The position numbers and the translations under genes were made by a program. Shown one piece after another: positions 27,876 to 37,199 of a stretch of 64,000 nucleotides of DNA. Positions within the stretch are counted from its first letter, which is position 1. Each line of letters begins with the position of its first letter. The stretch comes from Vibrio sp. 99-8-1 (GTDB lineage Bacteria; Pseudomonadota; Gammaproteobacteria; Enterobacterales; Vibrionaceae): NCBI RefSeq assembly GCF_013114595.1, contig NZ_VTXE01000008.1:82920-146919 (forward strand). The letters are read 5' to 3'. The notes beneath the pieces are model-generated. The model was not told the DNA's origin and ran no database searches. It was given only the letters and a program-made list of their open reading frames with translations.

Positions 27876-28006
27876 TGATTCCCTACTTAACTCGTAACGA
27901 GGTAATCAATGTACAATAATCAGCTATTCGCTCTGTTCAGCGCTTGTCATCGTCGGTTAAAAATTTGTCAGAAGATTCTAGCAAATGTCAGATTTTGACT
28001 AGATCA

Positions 28007-29992
28007 TCATAAACCTTTTTTATACTGATTCTTCACGGTCGGCGCGACACTCTTCGCTAATCCAGCGACCGCATCAGGATCGCCTCCACTGGCTAAAATA
28101 AATTGTTCCACCAGCTGCTGCTCTGTTAAGTTGCGTTTGGTCATGGTGTCAATTTGGCGAAGATCCAGTAGATAGTCGCTATAAAGCGTCGACAGATCAT
28201 TTATCACATCCATGTTCATATAGTGGTACTCACCATACAAACTGTTGTAATGACCTTTTTGCTTATCCACTATATACGGGTTGTCTTGCAGATTAATAAT
28301 AGACGTGTGTTTTTGGCATCGTGGCAAACAGCCCTTATTGATGCGCATTTTCTTACACCCCATACTTTGCTGAAATAAGCACTGACGGCTAGTAAGTAAT
28401 GTAATTGGGTGATAAATACTGTGCAGTAACTTGAAACCCTCAGGGCGCACAATTTTCCGCATCTGAAGCTTGCTTAATTCATTAGAAATAAACGCACCTG
28501 AGCAGTTGAACTCTTCGATTAAGCACTGAATAGCAAACGAGTTAGTAATGTTCATTTGCGGCCCAGCAATCCATTTTATACCTTGCTGTTTGGCGATGTA
28601 ACCAATGCCACTATTGTTCGCCACTAACCACTCAGGTTTAACTTGCTCTATAAACGACAGTGCGGTGTCGTACTCTTTGTCTATCAATATTGATGGGAAC
28701 CAAGGGATCAAAAATGAGTGCTGCTGAAAGAGTGCCACCACTTCGTCTAACGTTTTTTCCATTGAACTTGGCAACTCATAATAGACCGCGGTTTTGCCAT
28801 CGCTATGCTGAGAGATCTGCTCTGGTGATGATATCAGCACGGTAATGTTGCTCGGTTCATTTCGCGGTGAATGCTCTGCCAATGCAGGAGCATCTATCAC
28901 GCCACCTGATTTTAAGCTGGTCACCGCCTGACTCATTGGTTCAGGGAGTAAGTGCTTGGTTTTAGACTCGACATTGCGAATAATGGCGGTTTTCTTATCG
29001 TAGAGTCGCTGCTTAACTTGCTGCTGGCTCTCTGGTGTTGAGCAGGCATACACTTTGCTAAAATGTTTGGCTGAATAGTCTCTTGGGTTATCAATAAACA
29101 TATTCTGATGGATATCCGCTTTTAGATAACCATTGGAAAAATCCCGATTAAACACCGTATACAGCTCACTCATATCGGTAAGCATTTCATCGCCATTGCA
29201 GTAAGCGTCGATCTGTTTTCGCCAATTATCCACGACCGTATACACATAGTGGGACTTCTTAATTCTGCCTTCCACTTTCAATGAATAGACGCCTGCGTCA
29301 GCCAGTGCTTCCAGATCCCCAAACGCGGAGTTGTCTTTCATATTAAGCGGAAAATCACTACCCGCTTCCGTGGTTTGGTATTGATCTCGGCAAGGTTGAC
29401 TGCAACGTCCGCGGTTTCCTGATGCACCATTACGCACAGAGCTTATATAGCATAATCCAGAGAAACCAATACAGTATGAACCGTGAACAAAGACTTCCAT
29501 CAGAACATCATGCTTTAAGCCAAACTGAGCCAAGCGTTTAATTTCATTAATATTAAGTTCGCGAGACAAGTTTACCCGGCTAACACCAAGCTGGTTAAGC
29601 AGTAGAATCTGCCCTTCATTATGGGTATTAAGCTGAGTTGAAGCATGAACATCCAATTGTGGAAAATGATGTTTAAGGATATAAGCAAGGCCGAAATCCT
29701 GAACAATAACACCATCTATTTTGGTGTTCACCAGCTCTCGCAATAAGCGAGTAACCGCAGGTATTTCATTTTCTAAAATGATCACATTTAAAGTGACAAA
29801 TATTTTACAGTCGTGCTGATGAGCAACCTCGACAACATCATTCAGGTTGTCGAAAGTTAGGTTCTCTGCACGGTTACGAGCATTAAATCTATCCAACCCA
29901 CAATAGATGGCATCTGCACCCGCAACAATAGCGGCTTTTATTGACTCAATGTCACCACCTGGGGCTAACAACTCAAATTGGCTTTTATCCAC
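28007..29992 (-). CDS. Peptidase U32-family protein (RlhA/YegQ-related)
   Basis: The 661-aa protein has an N-terminal U32 barrel with LLAPGGDIESIKAAI, KIFVTLNVI, DGVIVQDFGL, HASTQLNTHN, the FVHGSYCIGFSGLCYIS signature and SGNRGRCSQPCR, whose cysteines bind an iron-sulfur cluster in characterised members. The C-terminal third has another Cys group (CLFQQSMGCKKMRINKGC). The family includes RlhA and TrhP, tRNA/rRNA hydroxylases, and older collagenase-like names. RlhA of E. coli is 653 aa, but the C-terminal part here reads differently, so no symbol is given. Confidence 0.83.
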   Translation of the reverse strand: MDKSQFELLAPGGDIESIKAAIVAGADAIYCGLDRFNARNRAENLTFDNLNDVVEVAHQHDCKIFVTLNVIILENEIPAVTRLLRELVNTKIDGVIVQDFGLAYILKHHFPQLDVHASTQLNTHNEGQILLLNQLGVSRVNLSRELNINEIKRLAQFGLKHDVLMEVFVHGSYCIGFSGLCYISSVRNGASGNRGRCSQPCRDQYQTTEAGSDFPLNMKDNSAFGDLEALADAGVYSLKVEGRIKKSHYVYTVVDNWRKQIDAYCNGDEMLTDMSELYTVFNRDFSNGYLKADIHQNMFIDNPRDYSAKHFSKVYACSTPESQQQVKQRLYDKKTAIIRNVESKTKHLLPEPMSQAVTSLKSGGVIDAPALAEHSPRNEPSNITVLISSPEQISQHSDGKTAVYYELPSSMEKTLDEVVALFQQHSFLIPWFPSILIDKEYDTALSFIEQVKPEWLVANNSGIGYIAKQQGIKWIAGPQMNITNSFAIQCLIEEFNCSGAFISNELSKLQMRKIVRPEGFKLLHSIYHPITLLTSRQCLFQQSMGCKKMRINKGCLPRCQKHTSIINLQDNPYIVDKQKGHYNSLYGEYHYMNMDVINDLSTLYSDYLLDLRQIDTMTKRNLTEQQLVEQFILASGGDPDAVAGLAKSVAPTVKNQYKKGL

Positions 29993-30178
29993 GACTATCT
30001 CAATATTTGTCTAATTCATTTTCAGGCGCGTATTCTACTGCTTACTAGCACGTTTTTCTCGCTAATTTTTCTTTTTACTGACAGATAAAAAGCAATTTTG
30101 TACAAAACATGTTTTTAATATTCATTATATACTCAAGTGACCTAGTGGAAATTGAATCAATAAGCGAAATGGCGAAAG

Positions 30179-31012
30179 ATGACCGAAAAGAAAAACAGCA
30201 TCGAACAAGCTAAATTCCATGTCGCGCAAGAGCTCGGAGGGTTAGAGATCCTCGATGCAAAATATGATAAGCAGAATTTTTCACGTCACAGCCATGAAGG
30301 CTATACCATTGGGGTGATAGAGCAAGGAGCTCAACGTTTCTATCGAACTGGCGGCCACCACATCGCCCCAAAAGACACCATTATTTTGGTTAATGCCGAC
30401 CAAGTTCACAGTGGCCACTCTGCACACGAAGGGGGTTGGCAATACAAAGCCATGTATCCGTTGCCAGAACAGTTCGAAAACATTACCAATGAGCTTGGCT
30501 TGCCCAACTATGGTGCTCCCTACTTTATGCAACCCGTGGTTAATGACCCTGAACTGGCAGGTCAGTTACGGCTGGTGTTCAATATTCTAGAGCACTCCAC
30601 CAACCCACTGTTAAGAGAGACGTTGGTGTATGGCACCTTAGTAAAACTGATAGCCAAACATGCTAAATCTCACCTTTCTCAAACCAGCATAGCAACGCCA
30701 CAAAAGCAGCTAAGTTTAGTTAAAGAGTTCTTAGATGACTTTCCTCAAACGGATGTCTCATTGGAAGACTTAGCGAAGTTATCCGGGATCAGCCCATATC
30801 ATATGGTTCGCTCCTTTCAAAAAACCTATGGCTTACCACCGCACGCATACCAAATTCAAGCGCGATTACGCTTGGCAAGGACGCTGTTAAAGCAAGGACA
30901 CTCGATTTCCGATGCAGCACAACAAAGCGGCTTTCACGATCAGAGTCATTTTCATCGTCATTTCAAACGTGCCATGGGTTACACCCCCGGCCAATATTTA
31001 AAGATGCGTTAA
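30179..31012 (+). CDS. AraC-family transcriptional regulator
   Basis: The 277-aa protein has a cupin sensor domain (FSRHSHEGYTIGVIEQGAQ, with NADQVHSGHS) and a C-terminal HTH pair (about 178-275, SLEDLAKLSGISPYHMVRSF and SGFHDQSHFHRHFKR...TPGQYLK). It is 120 bp upstream of azlCD on the same strand, where such AraC regulators are often found, so azlCD is the probable target. Confidence 0.9.
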   Translation: MTEKKNSIEQAKFHVAQELGGLEILDAKYDKQNFSRHSHEGYTIGVIEQGAQRFYRTGGHHIAPKDTIILVNADQVHSGHSAHEGGWQYKAMYPLPEQFENITNELGLPNYGAPYFMQPVVNDPELAGQLRLVFNILEHSTNPLLRETLVYGTLVKLIAKHAKSHLSQTSIATPQKQLSLVKEFLDDFPQTDVSLEDLAKLSGISPYHMVRSFQKTYGLPPHAYQIQARLRLARTLLKQGHSISDAAQQSGFHDQSHFHRHFKRAMGYTPGQYLKMR

Positions 31013-31131
31013 CCACCTACCCCATTCATCTCGCCTTGATAAAAACAGGGCGCAACCTCGTACAATATACGCGTTACATCTCCCTTTATACTCAAACTGA
31101 CCTCAATATCCAGATGACAACAGGAGAGAAT

Positions 31132-31857
31132 GTGACTACTGAATCTATCGATTGCAGCCAATTGCAGCACAAGCAGCAACTCATAAAAGGAGCCATGGCG
31201 GTTCTTCCACTCTGTATCGCCGTGCTCCCTTGGGGGGTACTTGCGGGTTCATTTGCCATTGAAGCGGGCCTATCCATTATGGAGGCGCAAGCAATGTCAG
31301 CCATATTATTTGCAGGGTCTGCTCAACTGGTGGCGATTGGAATGTTTAAAGCGGGTGTCGGCTTAGGCACATTGCTGCTTACCACTTTTTTCATCACCTC
31401 ACGACACCTGTTATACAGTGTGACTCTGCGAGAGAAAATCAGCCCTCTTCCTTTTCGCTGGCGATTTATTCTGGGATATTGGTTAACCGATGAGCTCTTT
31501 GCTGTTTGTGCAAACCAATCCAATAGTGAGTTTAATCGCTGGTTTGCTCTGGGTGCTGGGGGAGCGTTCTACCTTATTTGGAACTTGGCGACGTTTGCAG
31601 GCATTGTGGCGGGAAGTTACCTCCCTTCCCTAGCGGAATTAGGGCTGGATTTCGCGGTTGCCGCAACATTTATTGCCTTAGTGGTACCATCCATGACGAA
31701 CAAGCCGATCGTCGCATCGGTTGTGGTCTCTCTTACCGCCTCTGTAGTCACAAGTGCCTATCAAATTGAAGGATCATTAATGATCGCTTCCATTCTGGGT
31801 ATGTTTGCCGGTTATTTCTGTGAAATAGCCAATACCAAGTCGGAGGGAGTATCATGA
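31132..31857 (+). CDS. azlC: AzlC-family branched-chain amino acid exporter subunit
   Basis: The 241-residue inner-membrane protein carries the AzlC signature LPWGVLAGSFAIEAGLS, SAILFAGSAQLVAIGMF and FITSRHLLYSVTL. AzlC and AzlD together export branched-chain or related amino acids. A frame without ribosome site runs back to 31036; GTG 31132 has AGGAG 5 nt upstream and gives the normal length. The end overlaps azlD by four bases (ATGA). Confidence 0.88.
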   Translation: MTTESIDCSQLQHKQQLIKGAMAVLPLCIAVLPWGVLAGSFAIEAGLSIMEAQAMSAILFAGSAQLVAIGMFKAGVGLGTLLLTTFFITSRHLLYSVTLREKISPLPFRWRFILGYWLTDELFAVCANQSNSEFNRWFALGAGGAFYLIWNLATFAGIVAGSYLPSLAELGLDFAVAATFIALVVPSMTNKPIVASVVVSLTASVVTSAYQIEGSLMIASILGMFAGYFCEIANTKSEGVS

Positions 31858-32165
31858 TCTTGCTGTCAATTTTAGCCATGACTTTAATCGTTTTTCTTAG
31901 CCGCTACCTATTTTTGGAACCCGCAATACCCTTGAGATTAAACACCACAGCTCAACGAATACTCCGATATTCAAGTCCTGCGGTTTTGACCGCTATTTGG
32001 GCTCCGATTGTTTTTCTACCAGAAGGTCAGCTAAATACAGGTATTAACAACCCCTATTTCATCGCTGCACTACTCGCGGCTCTGTTGGCGTGGACAAGCA
32101 AAAATATCCTGATTACCGCAACCGTTAGTATGGCGGCATTTCTTTTACTGAAGCTGGTTATATGA
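31854..32165 (+). CDS. azlD: AzlD-family transporter small subunit
   Basis: The 103-aa protein has four hydrophobic segments and the AzlD pattern SRYLFL...LRYSSPAVLTAIWAPIVFL. It partners AzlC and is translationally coupled to it by the overlapping start. Confidence 0.88.
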   Translation: MILLSILAMTLIVFLSRYLFLEPAIPLRLNTTAQRILRYSSPAVLTAIWAPIVFLPEGQLNTGINNPYFIAALLAALLAWTSKNILITATVSMAAFLLLKLVI

Positions 32166-32176
32166 TCATAAGGCAG

Positions 32177-32216
32177 AAAAAAAGCAAGCCGCCAGTAACG
32201 AGTACTAATGCGGCTT
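32177..32216 (-). terminator. Terminator of the 32-aa peptide gene
   Basis: On the minus strand AAGCCGC (from 32216) pairs with GCGGCTT (ending 32186), then GC and seven T. The loop is 17 nt. It lies 68 bp after the peptide stop and also converges on azlD. Confidence 0.7.
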
Positions 32217-32283
32217 ATTGCTCAGTGAGCGCCATTCTCTTTATTATCACGAGAGAGGCAAAAACGTATGTTTGAATCAACGG

Positions 32284-32382
32284 TTAGGCAAAGGTAAATA
32301 CCGAGACAACAACCGTGATAGACAACAGACAAATACGCTCAATAAATCCGATAGAGCGATGTTCAATCATTTCAGGTTTCAT
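32284..32382 (-). CDS. Small membrane peptide, 32 aa
   Basis: Starts MKPEMIEHRSIGFIERI and ends in a hydrophobic tail (CLLSITVVVSVFTFA), one likely membrane helix with a charged N-terminus. The AGGAAG ribosome site is 5 nt from ATG. The site overlaps the end of a perfect 42-bp palindrome (32390-32431) that could hide it in mRNA, and a terminator follows. Between this gene and the LysE exporter (stop 32462) are 79 bp on the same strand, so the two may be co-transcribed. No family recognised. Confidence 0.65.
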   Translation of the reverse strand: MKPEMIEHRSIGFIERICLLSITVVVSVFTFA

Positions 32383-32389
32383 ATTAACT

Positions 32390-32431
32390 TCCTATAGAAT
32401 TACAATGTATATACATTGTAATTCTATAGGA
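32390..32431. repeat. Perfect 42-bp palindrome
   Basis: The 42 bases read identically on both strands, centred on GTATATAC, with arms ending TCCTATAG and CTATAGGA. No loop and no T tract. It lies between the LysE exporter and the 32-aa peptide and overlaps the peptide's ribosome site. Such a perfect palindrome may be an operator for a dimeric regulator, a translation-blocking hairpin, or part of a mobile-element footprint. Confidence 0.9.
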
Positions 32432-32461
32432 GATGCATGTCTAGCAAAAAATGTATAAAAA

Positions 32462-33082
32462 TCAGGTCATAAATAACCAGACACCTACGCCCATCATTAA
32501 CGTTCCGGAAATACGATTCATAAATCGAACATTTTTCGAATGACCAAGCACGCGTTTAAGACCTTTACCTCCAGTGGCATATAAGGTCATACAAAGAAAC
32601 TCCGAAAGCATAATAATAGAAACCAGAAGTATCAGTTGCATTGTTAACGGCTTGGTATGATCAATAAAAGGAGGAAGTAAGGAGATCATAAATGCCCACC
32701 CTTTTGGGTTAGCGATGGCAGTAATAAATCCCTGCGCCACCAAATCCCAGTTTTTCCCCACTTCAACATCAGCGTTATCACTACTGATCGCAAGTTTCCC
32801 TCTGGAGCACCACATCTGCACCCCTAAATAAAACAGGTAACCCGCCCCAATGGTTTTAAAACCAACAAATAACCATGGGTAGTTCAACATTACCGTTGCA
32901 ATACCAACCACTGCAGAAATTGCCACCAAAGCGACACCGACCACCTCGCCCGCCATCATCCACAAGGTTCGTTTGTAACCAATACTCATGCCCATAGAAA
33001 GCGCCAGTGTCATACACATTCCCGGTGTAATCGAAACAAAGAAAAAAGTAGGGATAAATACGCTTAACAGAGCGAGGTTCAT
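32462..33082 (-). CDS. LysE/RhtB-family exporter
   Basis: A 206-aa protein with about six membrane segments. It has the family N-terminal TPGMCMTLALSMGMSIGYKR and the AIANPKGWAFMISLLPPFID segment. It exports an unidentified amino acid or metabolite. It differs from the exporter at 12589 in sequence. It may be co-transcribed with the downstream 32-aa peptide. Confidence 0.88.
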   Translation of the reverse strand: MNLALLSVFIPTFFFVSITPGMCMTLALSMGMSIGYKRTLWMMAGEVVGVALVAISAVVGIATVMLNYPWLFVGFKTIGAGYLFYLGVQMWCSRGKLAISSDNADVEVGKNWDLVAQGFITAIANPKGWAFMISLLPPFIDHTKPLTMQLILLVSIIMLSEFLCMTLYATGGKGLKRVLGHSKNVRFMNRISGTLMMGVGVWLFMT

Positions 33083-33330
33083 TGAGATTCAGTCCTTTAA
33101 AACGAGATTAGAAAACCGACTATAAATCGCACATATCGCTATATGAAGTCAAGATATGTGTGCGCTATATCATATTTATTTCAGTGATGACGTATTCAAC
33201 AATTATCAATGTTCCTCTTTACTGATAATTGATGACGACTCCTACACTTTTTTCCACCGCTATTTGGGATGTCGATTAGTAATGACTACGCTTAAATATA
33301 TAAATAATAAAAATAGTTCTGGTGGTGCAT

Positions 33331-35151
33331 ATGCAATTGTTTTCCTTCTCCTCAACTCTATTTCTTCATCGTATCGCTATTATTCTTGTCTGTTTTTTCC
33401 CCCTACCAGTAATGGCTGAAACCGGCTCATCTGAAATGAATTATTTGCCAATGACCGTAGGATTATTAGGTGGTCTAGCGCTCTTTCTTTATGGTATGGA
33501 AAAGATGTCAAACGCTTTAAAGCGAGCGGCAGGCGATAGAATGAAGACTTTACTGGCAAAACTGACCTCCAATCGATTTGCAGGGGTTTTAACAGGGACA
33601 GGCATTACCGCAGTCATTCAATCGTCATCGGTAACCACCGTACTTTTGGTTGGTTTTATTTCAGCAGGCTTGATGACACTCACTCAGGCCGTTGGCGTCA
33701 TCATGGGTGCCAATATCGGCACCACGGTTACCGCACAAATTATTGCATTTAAAGTAACCAAAGCTGCATTAGCAATGGTTGCTATTGGCTTCATGATTCA
33801 CTTCACCTCAAAGAGCGAAACCAATAAACATTACGGCAATATGCTATTCGGTTTAGGGCTCATCTTTCTGGGCATGAACCTGATGAGTGAAGCCATGTCT
33901 CCACTGCGCAGTTATCAGCCATTTATCGATGCAATGGCGCATATGGATAATATTTTCTTAGCTATCCTACTTGCGGCGGCATTTACTGCACTGGTGCAAT
34001 CTTCATCGGCCACAACGGGTATTGTTATTGTCCTCGCAGGGCAAGGGTTTATTTCGTTGGAAACAGGGATTGCTTTAGCAATGGGTGCCAATATTGGAAC
34101 CTGCGTGACCGCTTTGCTAGCAGCCATAGGCAAAACCCGAGAAGCCATGCAAACTGCAGCGGTTCATATTCTGTTTAATGTATTAGGCGTAGTGATCTGG
34201 CTGCCTTTGATTGGGATACTCAGCCAGATTAGTGTCGGTATATCACCGAGTCATGAACATTTAGTTGGCGTCGACCGCCTAGCGGCAGAACTCCCTCGCC
34301 AAATAGCCAATGCCAATACACTGTTTAATATTGCCAATACCATTATCATGGTGCCATTTGCCGGCACCTTCGTCTGGTTTGTTCGCAAAATTTTACCCCA
34401 TCAACCGAAAACGACAGCTAAATCCAGTAGCAAGAAAATCAAACCAAAATATTTGGGAAATGCTTTTCTCGCCACGCCCGATATTGCGCTAGAACAAGCT
34501 CAATTAGAAATCGCTCGGGTGGGACGAAGGGTGTGTAATATGATGAATATGTTGCCGCCGTTCGCCTATAAAGTCAGTAATGAAGCAGAAAAGCAGGCAA
34601 TACGTGAACAACTTAATAAAATTGAGTCCATCGAAGACGAAGTAGATCGACTTCATGGCCACATATTGTCCTATCTAGGCCGATTGCGAATGGAGCCTTT
34701 ATCAGATCAACAAAGCAGTCACCAAATCAAGCTGATCAGTATCACTGATCAGTTAGAAAGTGTCGCGGATCTGGTGGTGGATGTGATGGTGCCTTTGGCT
34801 TACAAAGCCCTAAACGACAATGTCGTTATTAGCTCCAAAATGAGAGCGACTCTTGACGCCACACAAGATAAAGTGAATCAATCTATGTTGGACTGCGTTA
34901 ATGCGACCCGTCGGGGTGATGACGCTTTAGCTAAACAGGTATTAAACGCCAAGAGGGAACTCAATTCTCTACTTGAGACGGTTTTGGAACATCAGGCAGA
35001 ACGGCTGGTAGATCCTGATCCAAACAGACTACAACTGTTCCGCTACGAAATGGAGTGGGTCGACTCTCTTAAAAGCATATACACACTCAGTAAACGTATC
35101 GCGAAATTACAATTGAGAAAACAGTCTGTTATACCAAAAACAAAGAGCTGA
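33331..35151 (+). CDS. Na/Pi cotransporter family protein with PhoU-like domain
   Basis: The 606-aa protein has a signal-like N-terminus (ending PVMAETG), then a Na/Pi-cotransporter domain with the duplicated QSSS motifs, AVIQSSSVTTVLLVGF and ALVQSSSATTGIVIVL, plus two GANIGT repeats, and a C-terminal cytoplasmic PhoU-like helical domain (about 390-600). It resembles E. coli YjbB, a phosphate exporter. GTG 33322 is also in frame, but GGTGG fits ATG 33331 better. Monocistronic. Confidence 0.87.
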   Translation: MQLFSFSSTLFLHRIAIILVCFFPLPVMAETGSSEMNYLPMTVGLLGGLALFLYGMEKMSNALKRAAGDRMKTLLAKLTSNRFAGVLTGTGITAVIQSSSVTTVLLVGFISAGLMTLTQAVGVIMGANIGTTVTAQIIAFKVTKAALAMVAIGFMIHFTSKSETNKHYGNMLFGLGLIFLGMNLMSEAMSPLRSYQPFIDAMAHMDNIFLAILLAAAFTALVQSSSATTGIVIVLAGQGFISLETGIALAMGANIGTCVTALLAAIGKTREAMQTAAVHILFNVLGVVIWLPLIGILSQISVGISPSHEHLVGVDRLAAELPRQIANANTLFNIANTIIMVPFAGTFVWFVRKILPHQPKTTAKSSSKKIKPKYLGNAFLATPDIALEQAQLEIARVGRRVCNMMNMLPPFAYKVSNEAEKQAIREQLNKIESIEDEVDRLHGHILSYLGRLRMEPLSDQQSSHQIKLISITDQLESVADLVVDVMVPLAYKALNDNVVISSKMRATLDATQDKVNQSMLDCVNATRRGDDALAKQVLNAKRELNSLLETVLEHQAERLVDPDPNRLQLFRYEMEWVDSLKSIYTLSKRIAKLQLRKQSVIPKTKS

Positions 35152-35443
35152 CTCTCTCACTTGCTGATGTGATTAAACACTGTATTAACAAATACTGGCC
35201 TTAATTGAGTTAACCTGGATTCAACCTGTTGGTTTCCAAATCATGACGCAACCTGATCGTACAAGTAGCGTCACCTCACTATATCCATGCGTGCCAGTAA
35301 CATTTTAGGCCGATAAGTTTCTTCACCTGTTAACGGCAAAAACAGCTTGTAGCGAACAGCATAGAGACGGTGTTCGTTTCACCCTGCCCATTTAGTTTCA
35401 TTCAGCCAACTGCTGAATGTTCTTAAGCCAGGATGAATGCTCC
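35152..35443 (-). other. Spacer with possible gene remnant
   Basis: No intact gene. On the minus strand an unbroken stretch of about 35 codons (approx. 35260-35370) reads NEHRLYAVRYKLFLPLTGEE then a basic tail, flanked by stops, and an unlinked EHSSWLKNIQQLAE piece lies before it. The composition looks protein-like, suggesting a decayed gene; I cannot name the family. Confidence 0.3.
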
Positions 35444-35866
35444 TTACAGCTTTTGCATAAATTGGATCAGGTTACCTTCGGGGTCCTGAATAAAGATAAA
35501 CGACAACCCAAGTTCTTCATTGGCAAATTCCCAAGTTAATGGGATATTGCGCGCCACCAAGGTTTCCCGCACCTCAGCAATGTCATTGGTAATCAATGAA
35601 AATTGGGTGAAGCCTTGAAAACGAGTGTGGGCCGGTGGGATATCTTTCTTCGGTCCGGCAACCGATTCTGCATCTTTGATGAGCTCAACGTGATAACCAT
35701 TCAATTCAAGCAGTACCAATGAAGTACCAAATTCCGGGTAATGTTTTTCCTTTATCAAGGTGAAATCAAGCTTGTCACAGTACCAGCGAATCAATCCCTT
35801 AAAATCCTCAACCGATAACGTCACGGCATAAGGTTTGAGCATTTTAAATGGCGATGAAGTTGACAT
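35444..35866 (-). CDS. VOC (glyoxalase/bleomycin-resistance fold) protein
   Basis: The 140-aa protein has the paired beta-alpha-beta pattern of the vicinal oxygen chelate fold: VTLSVEDFKGLIRWYCDKLDF, LVLLELNGYHVELI, and FIQDPEGNLIQFMQ at the end, where the final Glu/Gln position normally binds metal (Gln here). Function ranges from dioxygenase to isomerase and antibiotic binding. It follows the OYE gene on the same strand with 99 bp between, suggesting a linked role. Confidence 0.83.
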   Translation of the reverse strand: MSTSSPFKMLKPYAVTLSVEDFKGLIRWYCDKLDFTLIKEKHYPEFGTSLVLLELNGYHVELIKDAESVAGPKKDIPPAHTRFQGFTQFSLITNDIAEVRETLVARNIPLTWEFANEELGLSFIFIQDPEGNLIQFMQKL

Positions 35867-35965
35867 AGTTTTCTCCGACTTAATTATGATTCTTATGTTT
35901 TAGTGATACCTGCCATATAGGCAGAAAAGGCGAGCTAGTCGCTCGCCTTGGATAGATAAGTAGGG

Positions 35966-37081
35966 TTATTCTGATGCTACCAACAGATGCTTAACTTCCG
36001 GATCAACAATCGGGTAATCCGTCAGGCCTTTGCCTGCACCGCCGTAGTAGGTTGAGCGGTCATTCTCGTTAAGAGGCAAGCCTTCTTTAAAACGGTACAC
36101 TAGGTCAGGGTTAGAGATGTAGTATTCACCAAAGGCAACCAGATCGGCATAGCCAAGATCCAGCATATCCTGTGCTGTCTCTTTGGTGTGACGGCCAGCA
36201 ACAATAATAGGGTTCTTCCAGATTTCACGAACCTGACGGCGAAATGAAGACGGAACCGGACGCCATGTCGCAACGTTCTCAGAGAAATGCACATACGCGA
36301 GTTTCAGGTGCGCTAGCGCTTTAATCGCTTTTAGCGCCAGTGATGGCATCTCCGGATCCACATCCGGATCATCGATTACCAGATAAGGAGACAAACGGAA
36401 ACCTACTTTCTCAGCACCGATAGCATCAGAAACTGCAGAAACCGTCTCTACTAGAAAACGTACACGGTTTTCCTGACTACCACCGTATTCATCGTTACGC
36501 TGGTTAGCACTTTGTAACATAAACTGCTCAAACAGGTAGGTGTTTGCAGAGTGGATTTCAACGCCGTCAAAACCCGCTTCCATCGCATTTTTTGCCGCCT
36601 GAACAAAATCCCTCTGAGTTTGGGCAATATCTTCTTTGGTCATCGCACGCGGCACTTCCTGATCAACGAACCCGTAACCACCTTCAGGTAGAGGGCCAAA
36701 GCCTTTGTTGATACCTTTTACAGCAGAAGGCGCAACGGGTTGCTCACCACCGGTAATACTAGGATGAGTGACACGACCAACGTGCCATAGCTGAATGAAG
36801 ATTTTACCGCCCTCGGCATGTACTGCATCAGTCACCTTCTTCCAGCCGTCAATTTGCTCTTGGTTGTAAATACCCGGAGTAAAAGAATAACCACGACCTA
36901 CGGTAGATACAGGCGCACCTTCTGTAATAATGAGGCCCGCTGTGGCACGCTGCTCATAATATTTAACGATATGTTCATTCAGAGAACCATCCAGACCTGC
37001 GCGGGAACGGGTCATCGGAGCCATAGCCATACGGTTAGTAAGCTCGGTATCACCTAATTTGAAGTTAGAGAAAAGCATCAC
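35966..37081 (-). CDS. Old yellow enzyme family alkene reductase
   Basis: The 371-aa FMN-dependent barrel enzyme reduces activated C=C or nitro compounds. Motifs: MAPMTRSRA at the flavin site, QLWHVGR, GFDGVEIHSANTYLFEQFM with the substrate-binding His/Asn pair, and FGEYYISNPDL near the end. AGGAGG precedes the double ATG. LysR is just upstream on the same strand, with one of the shared operator copies at 37161-37175 between them. Confidence 0.93.
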   Translation of the reverse strand: MMLFSNFKLGDTELTNRMAMAPMTRSRAGLDGSLNEHIVKYYEQRATAGLIITEGAPVSTVGRGYSFTPGIYNQEQIDGWKKVTDAVHAEGGKIFIQLWHVGRVTHPSITGGEQPVAPSAVKGINKGFGPLPEGGYGFVDQEVPRAMTKEDIAQTQRDFVQAAKNAMEAGFDGVEIHSANTYLFEQFMLQSANQRNDEYGGSQENRVRFLVETVSAVSDAIGAEKVGFRLSPYLVIDDPDVDPEMPSLALKAIKALAHLKLAYVHFSENVATWRPVPSSFRRQVREIWKNPIIVAGRHTKETAQDMLDLGYADLVAFGEYYISNPDLVYRFKEGLPLNENDRSTYYGGAGKGLTDYPIVDPEVKHLLVASE

Positions 37082-37160
37082 GCCTCCTAATATGTATAAA
37101 GTACACTCAGATTAGAAGGCTTAACCAATTACTTAAATACCCACAAGGTGAATTTACTAT

Positions 37161-37175
37161 GTACTTTTTCCACAT
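37161..37175. promoter_or_regulatory. Operator copy 1 (OYE promoter)
   Basis: TGTACTTTTTCCACA, complement of TGTGG-AAAAA-GTACA, resembles copies at 38142-38157 and 38420-38435. It lies 80 bp before the OYE start. Confidence 0.45.
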
Positions 37176-37199
37176 TAATGGGCGTATTTCAATCTTGCG

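Noticed and set aside
33156..33419. 87-codon open frame
   Set aside because: It overlaps the signal region of the Na/Pi cotransporter, has no ribosome site and no protein-like pattern.
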